DNA from: Streptomyces mobaraensis NBRC 13819 = DSM 40847
GTDB lineage: Bacteria; Actinomycetota; Actinomycetes; Streptomycetales; Streptomycetaceae
Length of the DNA stretch: 64,000 bases
Direction of reading: 5' to 3'
Assembly: GCF_017916255.1 (NCBI RefSeq)
Contig: NZ_CP072827.1
Coordinates: 6,783,501 to 6,847,500 of the forward strand
The position numbers and the translations under genes are program-made. This document shows positions 15,179 through 23,308 of the stretch, in pieces. Numbering within the stretch: the first letter of the stretch is position 1; every line of letters begins with the position of its first letter. The notes beneath the pieces were generated by a model. The model did no database searches. It was not told the origin of the DNA and worked only from the letters and a program-made list of their open reading frames with translations.

Positions 15179-15385
15179 ATGACCACTGCCGTACTCGACA
15201 GCGTCACCGCTCCGATCGGACTCCCGGCCGGGGATCTCACCGACGAGGAATTCCAGCTGGAGGTCCGCGTCGTCGTCGCCGAGAGCCCCGTCTACAACTT
15301 CGACTGCCCCACCAGCGACGGCTGCGGCAACACCTGCGCCAACGGGGCCAGCTCCTGCGTCTCCACCATCGAAGACGCTGCCTGA
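15179..15385 (+). CDS. lanA: FxLD-type lanthipeptide precursor
   Basis: 68 residues. The leader (about 1-38) contains FQLEVRVVV at 25-33, matching the FxLD box with Glu in place of Asp; this segment is expected to bind LanB. The core (about 39-68) has Cys at 43, 49, 53 and 60 and Ser/Thr at 45, 46, 52, 58, 59, 62 and 63, with the family-typical SDGCGNTC. Asp47-Gly48 is the likely target of the PIMT-like enzyme. ATG 15179 has an AGAGAGAG purine tract upstream. The final TIEDAA is short and acidic. A strong hairpin follows, separating it from lanB. Confidence 0.88.
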   Translation: MTTAVLDSVTAPIGLPAGDLTDEEFQLEVRVVVAESPVYNFDCPTSDGCGNTCANGASSCVSTIEDAA

Positions 15386-15396
15386 CGCATCCCTGT

Positions 15397-15434
15397 CGCC
15401 GGGGCGGTAGCCGATCGTGGCTGCCGCCCCGGCG
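15397..15434 (+). terminator. Strong intercistronic hairpin between precursor and lanB
   Basis: Eleven perfect pairs CGCCGGGGCGG / CCGCCCCGGCG, extended by GU, AU, GC, CG and CG pairs to about 16 bp around a six-base loop. No T run follows. It likely acts as a partial terminator or 3' mRNA stabiliser, so that precursor is made in excess over enzymes. Confidence 0.75.
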
Positions 15435-15474
15435 CCACCTATATGCACGCCCCCATACGAGAAGAGGGGTACCA

Positions 15475-18400
15475 GTGGCATACGGATCACCCATCACGTA
15501 CCGGTGGCAGCCAGGAACACTGCTACGCGCCTCCACCGCCTCTCGACAGATACCCGTGCCGGACCTCGACCTGTACGGCGACGACGTCACCGCTCAGGGC
15601 TGCCAGTGGCTCGCCGAGGTGTGGCGCGACCCGATACCCGACGCGCTGGCCGCCGCCAGCCCCGTCCTGTGTCAGCGCGTCGCCGAGATCCTGGACGGTG
15701 CCCCCAGCGATGCCCGCCGAATACGCCGGGTCGTCCGGTCCGTGGCGGCCTATCTCCTGCGCTGGAACCACCGGCCCACACCGTTCGGGGTGTTCGCCGG
15801 GGTGGCCCCCGCGGTGCCGGCTCACACAGCCCGGGTCCAGTGGGGAGACCGGTACCGGACGGTGCTCCGGCCCGATTCCGACTGGCTGACCGACGTCATC
15901 ACCCAGCTGGAGGCAGACCCTGCTGTCCTTGCCCGGCTGAGCGTCGTCGCCAACAACACGGGCCGCTCACGCGGTACCCGGCACGTGGTGGACGGAATGC
16001 CGACCGACGCACGCACTGCTGGCTATGCCCCGGTCGAGCTGTCAGTCCGCCGCACCCGGCCCGTGGCGGCCGTGCTCGCCGCCGCCCGCACCCCGATCCC
16101 GTACGACGTGCTCGTGCACTCCCTGACCGAGCAGTTCCCCAGCGCGCGCCCCGATCAGCTCACCGGCCTGATCGCCGACCTGGTGAGCAAGCACATCCTG
16201 ATCAGCTCTCTGTGGCCCCCGATGACATCGGTCGACACGCTTCACCACCTGTGCAACGAGCTGGAGAAGGCCGGCACCGCCAGCATCGCGGAACTGGCGT
16301 CCCAGCTCGCGTCGATCCGTGACGGCTTGAACCATCCCGATGCCGACGCCCCATGGACGCCCGGCGCCCGGCTGTCGCTCAGCATGCAGCGCGTGAGCGC
16401 TACCGGTCGCGTTCCGCTGCTGGTCGACGCCGCCCTGGACTGCGCCCTCCAGGTTCCCGAAGCCGTGCTGAACGAAGCCGCCGAAGCGGCTCAGGTCATG
16501 CACCAGCTGTCGCCCTACCCGTACGGGTATCCGCAGTGGCGCGACTACCACCAGCGGTTCCTTGACCGGTACGGCAACGATGCCGTCGTACCCGTGCTGG
16601 ATCTGGTCGCCGACAGCGGACTCGGGATGCCGGCGGGGTTCCTGGGCTCGGAGCGCACCCGGCCGCCGTATCAGGTGACCGACCGGGACGAGAAGGTCAT
16701 GCGTCTGCTCCAGGAGGTGATACTCGACGCCAGCGGTGAGCTTGTCCTGACCCGGGCGACGATCGCCGACCTGACCGCCGACCACACGGAACCGCTCCTG
16801 CCCGTGCCCCGGGCGGAGATAGCCGTGGAGATCCACGCCCCCACCGTGGAAGCCGTAGAGCGCGGCGACTACCGGCTACTGGTCACCGGAGCGCCCCGCC
16901 CCGGCAGCAGCATGTTCGGCCGGTTCGCGCACCTGCTCCCACCGCCCGCGCGGGCCGCGCTCACCGACTCGTACGCGACCGCGAGCCCCGGCGCGATCCC
17001 GGCACAGTTGTCGTTCGCCCCTCGGCGGCGCCGCAACGAGAATGTATCCCGCACCGCGCAGGTGCTGCCTCACATGATTTCCCTCGGCCAGTACCACGAG
17101 CCCGGCCCCGGCGTGATCCCGCTCGACGACCTGGCGGTAACCGCGGACGATCGCCGGTTCTACCTGGTCCGCATGTCGACCGGACAGCACGTCGAACCCC
17201 GCGTTGCCCACGCACTCGAAGCATCCGTCCACACGCCGCCGCTCGCACGGTTCCTGGCGGAGATCAACACCGCCCGCAGCCCTGCCTATAAGACGTTCAC
17301 CTTCGGCGTCGCCAACACGCTGCCCTACCTGCCACGCGTCCGGTATAAGCGGGCGATCCTCGCGCCGGCCCGATGGCTGCTGGAAGCCGAAAACCTACCC
17401 ACCCGCTCCGCGCCCATGGCCGACTGGAACAAGGCCCTGGACCGGTGGCGCGAACGGCTCCACGTCCCCGACCACATTGCCCTGGTCGAGAACGATCAGC
17501 AGCTCCCCATAGATCTTGATCAGCAGATTCACCGGGCCCTGCTCCGATCCTGTGTGGACCGGACGCGCCTTGTCGAGGTACGCGAAACCACGACCCCGCA
17601 GGACCGGGCTTGGATCGGCCGTCCTCACCAGATTCTGATCCCCCTGGCGAACTCAACCCTTCCCGATCTGACGCATCGTCAGATAGATGTCGCTGTCACC
17701 AGCCCCCTGATGCCCGGCCGGTCCCCCGTCCTGTACGCCCGCCTGTTCGCACACCCACAGCGGTACGACGAGATCCTGACCGGCCACCTGCCCAGCCTGC
17801 TCGACCAGTTCGCCACCGTGCCGCCTTGGTGGTTCCGGCGTCACCGCGATGCGGCCCACCCGGACTCCGACCAGCGCCTAGACCTTTACCTGCACCTCCC
17901 AGGTCCGGACACCTTTGGCCCGGCCGCTCAGCAGGTCCACGGCTGGGCCGACACCCTCCACCGCCAGCACCTGGCCTCACACCTAGAGCTGTCCACCTAC
18001 CTGCCACAGGCCGGCCGCTACGGACACGGCTCCGCCCTGGACGCCGTGCACCAGGTCTTCGCCGCGGACTCAGCCGCCAGCGTGACCCAGATCCGTGCCG
18101 TCGCGGATGATGTGGCTACGGGGCAAGCCCTCACCGCTGCAAGCATGGTGGACATCGTCATGCAGTTCACCGGCGGCCCGGAACGGGCAGCCGACTGGCT
18201 GACCCACGCCTTGCCCCGCGAACACGGTCCGCTCTCCCGAGACCGGACTGCGCTTGCCCAGGCCCTGGCCGACCCCGCCCGCACCGCCCTGCTGGCCTTA
18301 CCCGGAGGGCCGGACATCGCGGCCTCCTGGCAACACCGCGCCGCTGCCCTGCGCGCCTACCGCGACCAACTGGCCGCCGAGCGCGACCCCGACACCGTGT

Positions 18401-18519
18401 TGCGGTCGCTACTCGATCAACACTGCATCCGGGCTTTACCCGTCGACCCCGACCACGAACGCGCCGTCCGCCGACTCGCCCGAGCCTGCGCCCTGCGACA
18501 CCGGGAGCGGCAGCCGTGA
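15475..18519 (+). CDS. lanB: Class I lanthipeptide dehydratase LanB
   Basis: 1014 residues, full length. Uses glutamyl-tRNA to glutamylate Ser/Thr and eliminates to Dha/Dhb. N-terminal glutamylation domain: RWNHRPTPFGVFAGV near residue 100 (family RxTPFGxFAG box), HQLSPYPYGYPQWRDYHQRF near 340, and the Arg-rich LSFAPRRRRNENVSR near 520. C-terminal elimination (SpaB_C-type) domain from about 740: YARLFAHPQRYDEIL, PPWWFRRHRD, SDQRLDLYLHLPG. GTG start with GAGGGG upstream. The stop overlaps lanC (GTGA). Confidence 0.93.
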   Translation: MAYGSPITYRWQPGTLLRASTASRQIPVPDLDLYGDDVTAQGCQWLAEVWRDPIPDALAAASPVLCQRVAEILDGAPSDARRIRRVVRSVAAYLLRWNHRPTPFGVFAGVAPAVPAHTARVQWGDRYRTVLRPDSDWLTDVITQLEADPAVLARLSVVANNTGRSRGTRHVVDGMPTDARTAGYAPVELSVRRTRPVAAVLAAARTPIPYDVLVHSLTEQFPSARPDQLTGLIADLVSKHILISSLWPPMTSVDTLHHLCNELEKAGTASIAELASQLASIRDGLNHPDADAPWTPGARLSLSMQRVSATGRVPLLVDAALDCALQVPEAVLNEAAEAAQVMHQLSPYPYGYPQWRDYHQRFLDRYGNDAVVPVLDLVADSGLGMPAGFLGSERTRPPYQVTDRDEKVMRLLQEVILDASGELVLTRATIADLTADHTEPLLPVPRAEIAVEIHAPTVEAVERGDYRLLVTGAPRPGSSMFGRFAHLLPPPARAALTDSYATASPGAIPAQLSFAPRRRRNENVSRTAQVLPHMISLGQYHEPGPGVIPLDDLAVTADDRRFYLVRMSTGQHVEPRVAHALEASVHTPPLARFLAEINTARSPAYKTFTFGVANTLPYLPRVRYKRAILAPARWLLEAENLPTRSAPMADWNKALDRWRERLHVPDHIALVENDQQLPIDLDQQIHRALLRSCVDRTRLVEVRETTTPQDRAWIGRPHQILIPLANSTLPDLTHRQIDVAVTSPLMPGRSPVLYARLFAHPQRYDEILTGHLPSLLDQFATVPPWWFRRHRDAAHPDSDQRLDLYLHLPGPDTFGPAAQQVHGWADTLHRQHLASHLELSTYLPQAGRYGHGSALDAVHQVFAADSAASVTQIRAVADDVATGQALTAASMVDIVMQFTGGPERAADWLTHALPREHGPLSRDRTALAQALADPARTALLALPGGPDIAASWQHRAAALRAYRDQLAAERDPDTVLRSLLDQHCIRALPVDPDHERAVRRLARACALRHRERQP

Positions 18520-19739
18520 TCACCACGACCAGCCCGGCCTTACTGGCGGACGCCTTCGCCAGGCACCTGGCCGTCCCCGCTCCGCCGCCCGAAGACCGGC
18601 CCTGGGCAGCGCAAACCCTGGCTACCGGCGCCGCCGGGACCGCCCTTCTCCACATCGAGCGCGCCCGCACCGGGCACGGCACCTGGCACCAGGCCCACAC
18701 CTGGGTCAAGATCACCGTGGCCACCGACATCAGCGCCGCCGACACCAGCGGCCTGTACTTGGGAGCGCCCGCCGTCGCGTTCATGCTCGACTGCGCCGTC
18801 ACCGCCGACGCAACCCGCTACCAGGACGCCCTGGCTGTCATGGACCGACACGTCATCGACCTCGCCCACCGGCGAGCGGACGCGGCTGAGGCCCGCATGC
18901 ACGGCAGAGGCCCGGCCAGCTTCCACGAGTACGACATCTTCTACGGGCTGACCGGCGTCGGCGCCTACCTGCTCCGCCAGAACCCGTCCGGCCCTGCGAT
19001 GGAACGCGTCCTCAACTACCTCGTTCGGCTGACCCGACCCACCCGGGACCAGGACCACGGGGAACTGCCCGGTTGGTGGGTCGGCCACCGCCCCGACCTC
19101 ACCCCGGCCACGGTCCCCACCGGACACGCCAACCTCGGCACGGCACATGGCATCACCGGGCCGCTGCTGCTCCTTGCCCGCGCCCTGCGCCAGGGCGTCA
19201 CCGTCGACGGCCACGGAAACGCCATCGACACCATCCTCGACTGGCTCGATGCGTGGCGGCAGGACGGACCAGCAGGACCCTGGTGGCCTGAGCACCTTCA
19301 CCTCGGCGAACTCCGCGCCGGCCACCCCGCCCAACGGGGACCGGCCCGACCCAGCTGGTGCTACGGCACGCCCGGCATCGCCCGCGCCGGACAGCTCGCC
19401 GCCCTCGCTCGCCGCGACATCGCACGCCAGCGCCTGTTCGAGGACGCCATGGCCCGATGCCTGACCGACCCGGTGCAGCTATCCCGGCTTACAGACGCGG
19501 GCCTGTGCCACGGATGGGCAGGCGTTTACCAGACCGCATGGCGCGCGGCACACGACGCTGCCACCCCGGCCCTACGTGCCACCCTGCCCGGATTGGCCGC
19601 CGCCCTGACCCAACACGCTCGCCCCGGCCACGATCCGGGCCTCCTGCAAGGCGACGCCGGCACTGCCCTCGCTCTGACCACCGCAGCCCACGACACCGCG
19701 CCGACCTCGGGATGGGACGCATGTCTACTGATCGACTAA
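18516..19739 (+). CDS. lanC: Lanthipeptide cyclase LanC
   Basis: 407 residues. Zinc enzyme adding Cys thiols to Dha/Dhb to close (methyl)lanthionine rings. Motifs: YDIFYGLTGVGAYLL near 143, NLGTAHGITGPLLLLARAL near 205, RPSWCYGTPGIARAG near 285 (zinc Cys) and GLCHGWAGVYQTAW near 330 (zinc Cys-His). All zinc ligands are present. GTG start is coupled to lanB; the 3' end overlaps the next gene by 19 bases. Confidence 0.93.
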   Translation: MITTTSPALLADAFARHLAVPAPPPEDRPWAAQTLATGAAGTALLHIERARTGHGTWHQAHTWVKITVATDISAADTSGLYLGAPAVAFMLDCAVTADATRYQDALAVMDRHVIDLAHRRADAAEARMHGRGPASFHEYDIFYGLTGVGAYLLRQNPSGPAMERVLNYLVRLTRPTRDQDHGELPGWWVGHRPDLTPATVPTGHANLGTAHGITGPLLLLARALRQGVTVDGHGNAIDTILDWLDAWRQDGPAGPWWPEHLHLGELRAGHPAQRGPARPSWCYGTPGIARAGQLAALARRDIARQRLFEDAMARCLTDPVQLSRLTDAGLCHGWAGVYQTAWRAAHDAATPALRATLPGLAAALTQHARPGHDPGLLQGDAGTALALTTAAHDTAPTSGWDACLLID

Positions 19740-20722
19740 ACCGACCCGCCCATCTGGAAGCGACCCTGCACGCCGTGCTGGAGGTCCTGACCGGCGCCAG
19801 CACGGACACCGCCGCAGCCCACGCAGGACTCGAACCCGTCGACCTGGAGGCCGCAGTCGCCGTCTACCAGCAGGCCGGGCAGCAAGCACTCGCCCAGCAG
19901 ACGAGGCCCCCAGCGTGGCGTCAGCTGTACATCCAGTTCACCGACTGGGACAAGGCTGAGCAGACCGCCACCGACCATATCGCCCCCGTCCTGGAACTGG
20001 CTCAACAGGACAGGCTGATCACGGGCTGGTGGTTCATGCGCAAGCACCCATGCTGGCGAATGCGACTGCTGCCAGCCCCCAAGGCGCAGTTCCCGCCGGC
20101 ACTGGCCGACACGCTGGACGCACTCACCGCCGACGGGAGAGTCCACCGATGGTGGCCCGGCATCTACGAACCCGAAAGCGCGGCGTTCGGCGGTGACACC
20201 AGCATGACCATCGCCCACACCCTGTTCCACTCCGACAGCCGCGCCATCCTCACCACAGCACGGGGAGAACTGGGCCGCCGCGAGTTGTCACTGCTGCTGT
20301 GCGCCACCATGATGCGCGCCGCCGGACTGGAGTGGTACGAGCAGGGCGACGTCTGGCACCGCGTCTCCCAGGAACGGCCCCTGCCCCCAGACGTGCCGGT
20401 TGCCAAAGTCCAGGCCATGGCCGGGAGCCTGCGGCATCTACTCCTCGCCGACACCAGCCCCACCAGCACGATGCTCCAGTCGGACCGGACGCTCAAGCCT
20501 GCCATCGACTGGGTCCGCGCGTTCCGGGACGCGGGGAAAGACCTCGGCACAGCGGCCCGTGAGGGAACCCTCGACCGCGGCCTGCGCGAGGTCACGTCTT
20601 ACCACGTGATCTTCCACTGGAACCGGATCGGACTGCCGGCCCGCACTCAGAGCGTTCTCGCTCACGCGGCACGTACCGCGATCCTGCACACCGCTGACTC
20701 CTCGGAGAGGCTGATGCCGTGA
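19721..20722 (+). CDS. Stand-alone thiopeptide-type (SpaB_C) biosynthesis protein
   Basis: 333 residues. After a helical N-terminus (about 1-65), residues 66 onward match the lanthipeptide/thiopeptide SpaB_C elimination domain: WRQLYIQFTDWDKAEQTATD, ITGWWFMRKHPCWRMRLLP, WWPGIYEPESAAFGGDTSM, then YHVIFHWNRIGLPARTQSVL. Because LanB already has such a domain, this is a second copy, possibly acting in trans on particular residues or as a partner subunit. ATG 19721 lies in the last codons of lanC; the stop overlaps the next GTG. Confidence 0.85.
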   Translation: MSTDRLNRPAHLEATLHAVLEVLTGASTDTAAAHAGLEPVDLEAAVAVYQQAGQQALAQQTRPPAWRQLYIQFTDWDKAEQTATDHIAPVLELAQQDRLITGWWFMRKHPCWRMRLLPAPKAQFPPALADTLDALTADGRVHRWWPGIYEPESAAFGGDTSMTIAHTLFHSDSRAILTTARGELGRRELSLLLCATMMRAAGLEWYEQGDVWHRVSQERPLPPDVPVAKVQAMAGSLRHLLLADTSPTSTMLQSDRTLKPAIDWVRAFRDAGKDLGTAAREGTLDRGLREVTSYHVIFHWNRIGLPARTQSVLAHAARTAILHTADSSERLMP

Positions 20723-21900
20723 CCGCGCAACATCCGGAGGAGGGGCTCCACCGGCTCGCCAGGCGGTTTCCGCTGGTCAGCCGCTCCCACCTCGTCTATC
20801 CCAGCTTCACCGCCCGCATCGAAGAGGTACGCGCCTGCGCAGAGGAGTCGACTCAGGACAAGCCGCTTCTCGACCGGATCAACCTCGCGTGCGCCACCTG
20901 GAATCTGTCCGCACTGATCGCCTCCGACTGCGGCCTCACAGACTTGGCGACAGACCTGTGCCTGCGGCAGCTCCGCCTCTTCCAGGCAGCATGGCCCGTC
21001 ACCGGGGACACCGCCATCGCCTGTCTCCAGCCGATCATCAACCTCGTACGCCTGACCGCCCGAGCGGCAGACCCGCATGCCGCCTATCAGCAGCTGATGA
21101 GCGTGTACCGCGCCGTCCATGACGGCGGCACCGTGATCATTCACGGTCATCCCATCGACCTCACGGGCTTCACCACCGACGCGACCCGGGACCACATCGA
21201 GCCCTGGCTACGATCCGTCCTGCTCGAAGACGGCACACGCCTCCTGGTCGCCACCGATCAATGGCCCCAAGCAGCAGAGCACGCGACCGTTTACGACACG
21301 GCGCCCGAACGACTGCACGACGGTAGGCAGGTGCATGTCATGGCAAGCCTGCACGCCGCCGACCCGGACGTCGCCAATTCCCTGATCGAGAAGGCCACGA
21401 TCACCGAGCCATGGGAGAAGGCCGTCGCGAAGATCCTCCGTCATTACGCCGACCACCGTGCGGGCTGCGTCACGGCAGAGGGGTTCACGGCGGTGACGGG
21501 TGCTGTGTGGGATGCTCTGGAACCGACTCCACCGCACCTGCGTATGTTCCGGGTGAGGCTGGTCCTGGCGGCGGCCGAGCTGGCATCAGAAGGCTGCGAA
21601 GCCCAGGTGGCCCCCCTGCACAACGCGATCGTCATCGACACCACACAGTCGAACGACGCGTACGCTGCGCGCGAGATCCTGCGCCGCTCCGTCTTGCCGA
21701 TCAGCGAGCGGCCACGTCGTGAGCTGGAAGCGATCGTCTGTGACGGCGGACTCGGCCGGGGGGCCCTGCCGGAGACGTCGCTGTCCACGCTGATGCAGGC
21801 TGTCAGCATCGCCGAAGCGAGCCTCACTCATTGTCTTGCCGATGAAGAGGCGGTGAGGCCGCTGGAAGCTCCATCATGTCCAGCGTCCAGTGCACCGTAG
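20719..21900 (+). CDS. Unknown helical protein of the lanthipeptide operon
   Basis: 393 residues, GTG start coupled (GTGA) to the SpaB_C-type gene. Mostly α-helical without membrane segments or signal peptide. Segments such as INLACATWNLSALIASDCGL and TDLCLRQLRLFQAAW recall tandem helical repeats like the C-terminal domain of the regulator at 11318. I do not recognise a family. Cotranscription suggests a scaffold, regulatory or self-protection role; this is inference. Confidence 0.7.
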   Translation: MTAQHPEEGLHRLARRFPLVSRSHLVYPSFTARIEEVRACAEESTQDKPLLDRINLACATWNLSALIASDCGLTDLATDLCLRQLRLFQAAWPVTGDTAIACLQPIINLVRLTARAADPHAAYQQLMSVYRAVHDGGTVIIHGHPIDLTGFTTDATRDHIEPWLRSVLLEDGTRLLVATDQWPQAAEHATVYDTAPERLHDGRQVHVMASLHAADPDVANSLIEKATITEPWEKAVAKILRHYADHRAGCVTAEGFTAVTGAVWDALEPTPPHLRMFRVRLVLAAAELASEGCEAQVAPLHNAIVIDTTQSNDAYAAREILRRSVLPISERPRRELEAIVCDGGLGRGALPETSLSTLMQAVSIAEASLTHCLADEEAVRPLEAPSCPASSAP

Positions 21901-22069
21901 TGATCGGCTCTGCATCGTCGAGCTCCTAGCCGTGATGGACGACCTCACCCTGCTGCATGACGCCTACCTCTCCACCCTCGATTTGCCGGAAGCATGATCA
22001 GGTCTTGGCAACCGCCGTCGAGCGGGGTGAGATGGCCCTACGGGGCCGATCACTGGGGCAGGGGACGCA

Positions 22070-22969
22070 ATGGCGCTGGCAGACTGGGGTCACATTCAGT
22101 TCTCGGGCGAAATCACGATCACCAGGTACGTGGGAGAGATCGGGGACGACCTGCGCGAGCCCCTGCACTGCCCAGAGTGCGGAACGGCAGAACGGCTCAC
22201 CCTCGGCACACAAGGGGATGAGGGCCTGGTCGTGTGCCCCATCTGCGGCCACGAGTGGACAGATAGCCGGGTCACTGCACGTGACGTGAGGCAGATGCTC
22301 CACCTCGCCGCCATGGGACAGCCGTCGGCCTTCCCGAATGGTCAGATGCAGACCGTCGTCTTTCCCCCGCTGGACGAAGATCGGACCCTCGCTCCGCAAC
22401 CGGAGTGGGTCGATGACGACCCGCGGGTCCGGTGGGAACTCGGCTGCTTGATCTCCACAGGGACGATGTTCACCCACTGCCTCCGCGCCGCCCGGCATCT
22501 GTCTTCCTTCGCCATCGCCTCGGACACAGGTGTCTACACCCGTCTCTATCCCCAAGCCGGCGGCAGCGCTGTCGACGCCCACATGGCAACGGTGCTCGTA
22601 GCCCTGTCTCTGTACGAGATCGCGTTCCAGGCGCGAGCCACGAAGATGTTCGAGATCCGGCTGGCGCAAGCAGTCAGCGCACTCGGCCCTGAGCGCGCTC
22701 GCAGAGTGAAGGACCTGCGGCCGATCTTCGACTTCGACCCCGACGCACCGTGCCATCTGCGCGTGACCGACGCGAACCGCATGGACACGGCCGAAGCGCA
22801 CGATTGGGAGCGATGGCGCAGGACCGCCGTGGAGATCCTGGAGTTCAGCATCCAGGACATCGTCAACCACTCACACCTGTCGAAGTCGGCCGACGAGGTA
22901 CGTGCTAGCGATCGGGAACGCCAGTGGTACCCGGATGATCTGACCTGGTACACGGGGAACCGGGTTTAA
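22070..22969 (+). CDS. Unknown zinc-ribbon protein at the end of the cargo
   Basis: 299 residues. Residues about 33-62 form a zinc ribbon: CPECGTAERLTLG ... VVCPICGHEW. The remainder is helical and acidic/aromatic, including a non-membrane helix MATVLVALSLYEIAFQARA, and ends DDLTWYTGNRV. GGGGAC lies upstream of ATG. It is separated by 169 bases from the lanthipeptide operon (only a 20-codon frame at 21935 is seen there) and followed by a strong terminator, so it may be its own unit. Function unknown. Confidence 0.7.
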   Translation: MALADWGHIQFSGEITITRYVGEIGDDLREPLHCPECGTAERLTLGTQGDEGLVVCPICGHEWTDSRVTARDVRQMLHLAAMGQPSAFPNGQMQTVVFPPLDEDRTLAPQPEWVDDDPRVRWELGCLISTGTMFTHCLRAARHLSSFAIASDTGVYTRLYPQAGGSAVDAHMATVLVALSLYEIAFQARATKMFEIRLAQAVSALGPERARRVKDLRPIFDFDPDAPCHLRVTDANRMDTAEAHDWERWRRTAVEILEFSIQDIVNHSHLSKSADEVRASDRERQWYPDDLTWYTGNRV

Positions 22970-22978
22970 GTAAGGAAA

Positions 22979-23013
22979 AGCCCCCTGTTCCTATCGCGTG
23001 GGAACAGGGGGCT
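22979..23013 (+). terminator. Terminator bounding the cargo
   Basis: Thirteen-bp perfect stem AGCCCCCTGTTCC / GGAACAGGGGGCT around a nine-base loop. Closes the accessory block before the dodecin-integrase module. Confidence 0.8.
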
Positions 23014-23089
23014 CAAGCTGCCCGCCTCGACTCGCGCCGCCCCCCGGTTCCGTGCACTGTGGATGCATCGGAACGAAGGAGCGGCCGAC

Positions 23090-23308
23090 ATGGGAGACCA
23101 CGTCTACCGAGTCACCGAGATCGTTGGATCATCCACCGAAGGAATCGACCCAGCTATCCGGAACGGCATCAACCGTGCCTGCCAAAGTCTCCGCGAGGTC
23201 GATTGGTTCGAAGTCACCGAGATCCGCGGCCACGTCGAGAACGGACAGCTAGCCCACTTCCAGGTCGGCCTGAAGGTCGGCTTCCGTCTGGAGGACTCCA
23301 GCGGCTAG
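23090..23308 (+). CDS. Phage-borne intact dodecin
   Basis: 72 residues, the full dodecin length. Dodecins are dodecameric flavin-binding/storage proteins. Visible: VYRVTEIVGSSTEG, AIRNGINRACQSL, DWFEVTEIRGHVENGQLAHF (the Trp of the flavin stack) and QVGLKVGFRLED. ATG 23090 is preceded by GAAGGAG. It matches the truncated host copy at 25182 at 27 of the first 39 residues but continues to a normal end. Its TAG overlaps the integrase stop codon on the other strand. A likely functional replacement for the host gene broken by integration. Confidence 0.92.
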   Translation: MGDHVYRVTEIVGSSTEGIDPAIRNGINRACQSLREVDWFEVTEIRGHVENGQLAHFQVGLKVGFRLEDSSG

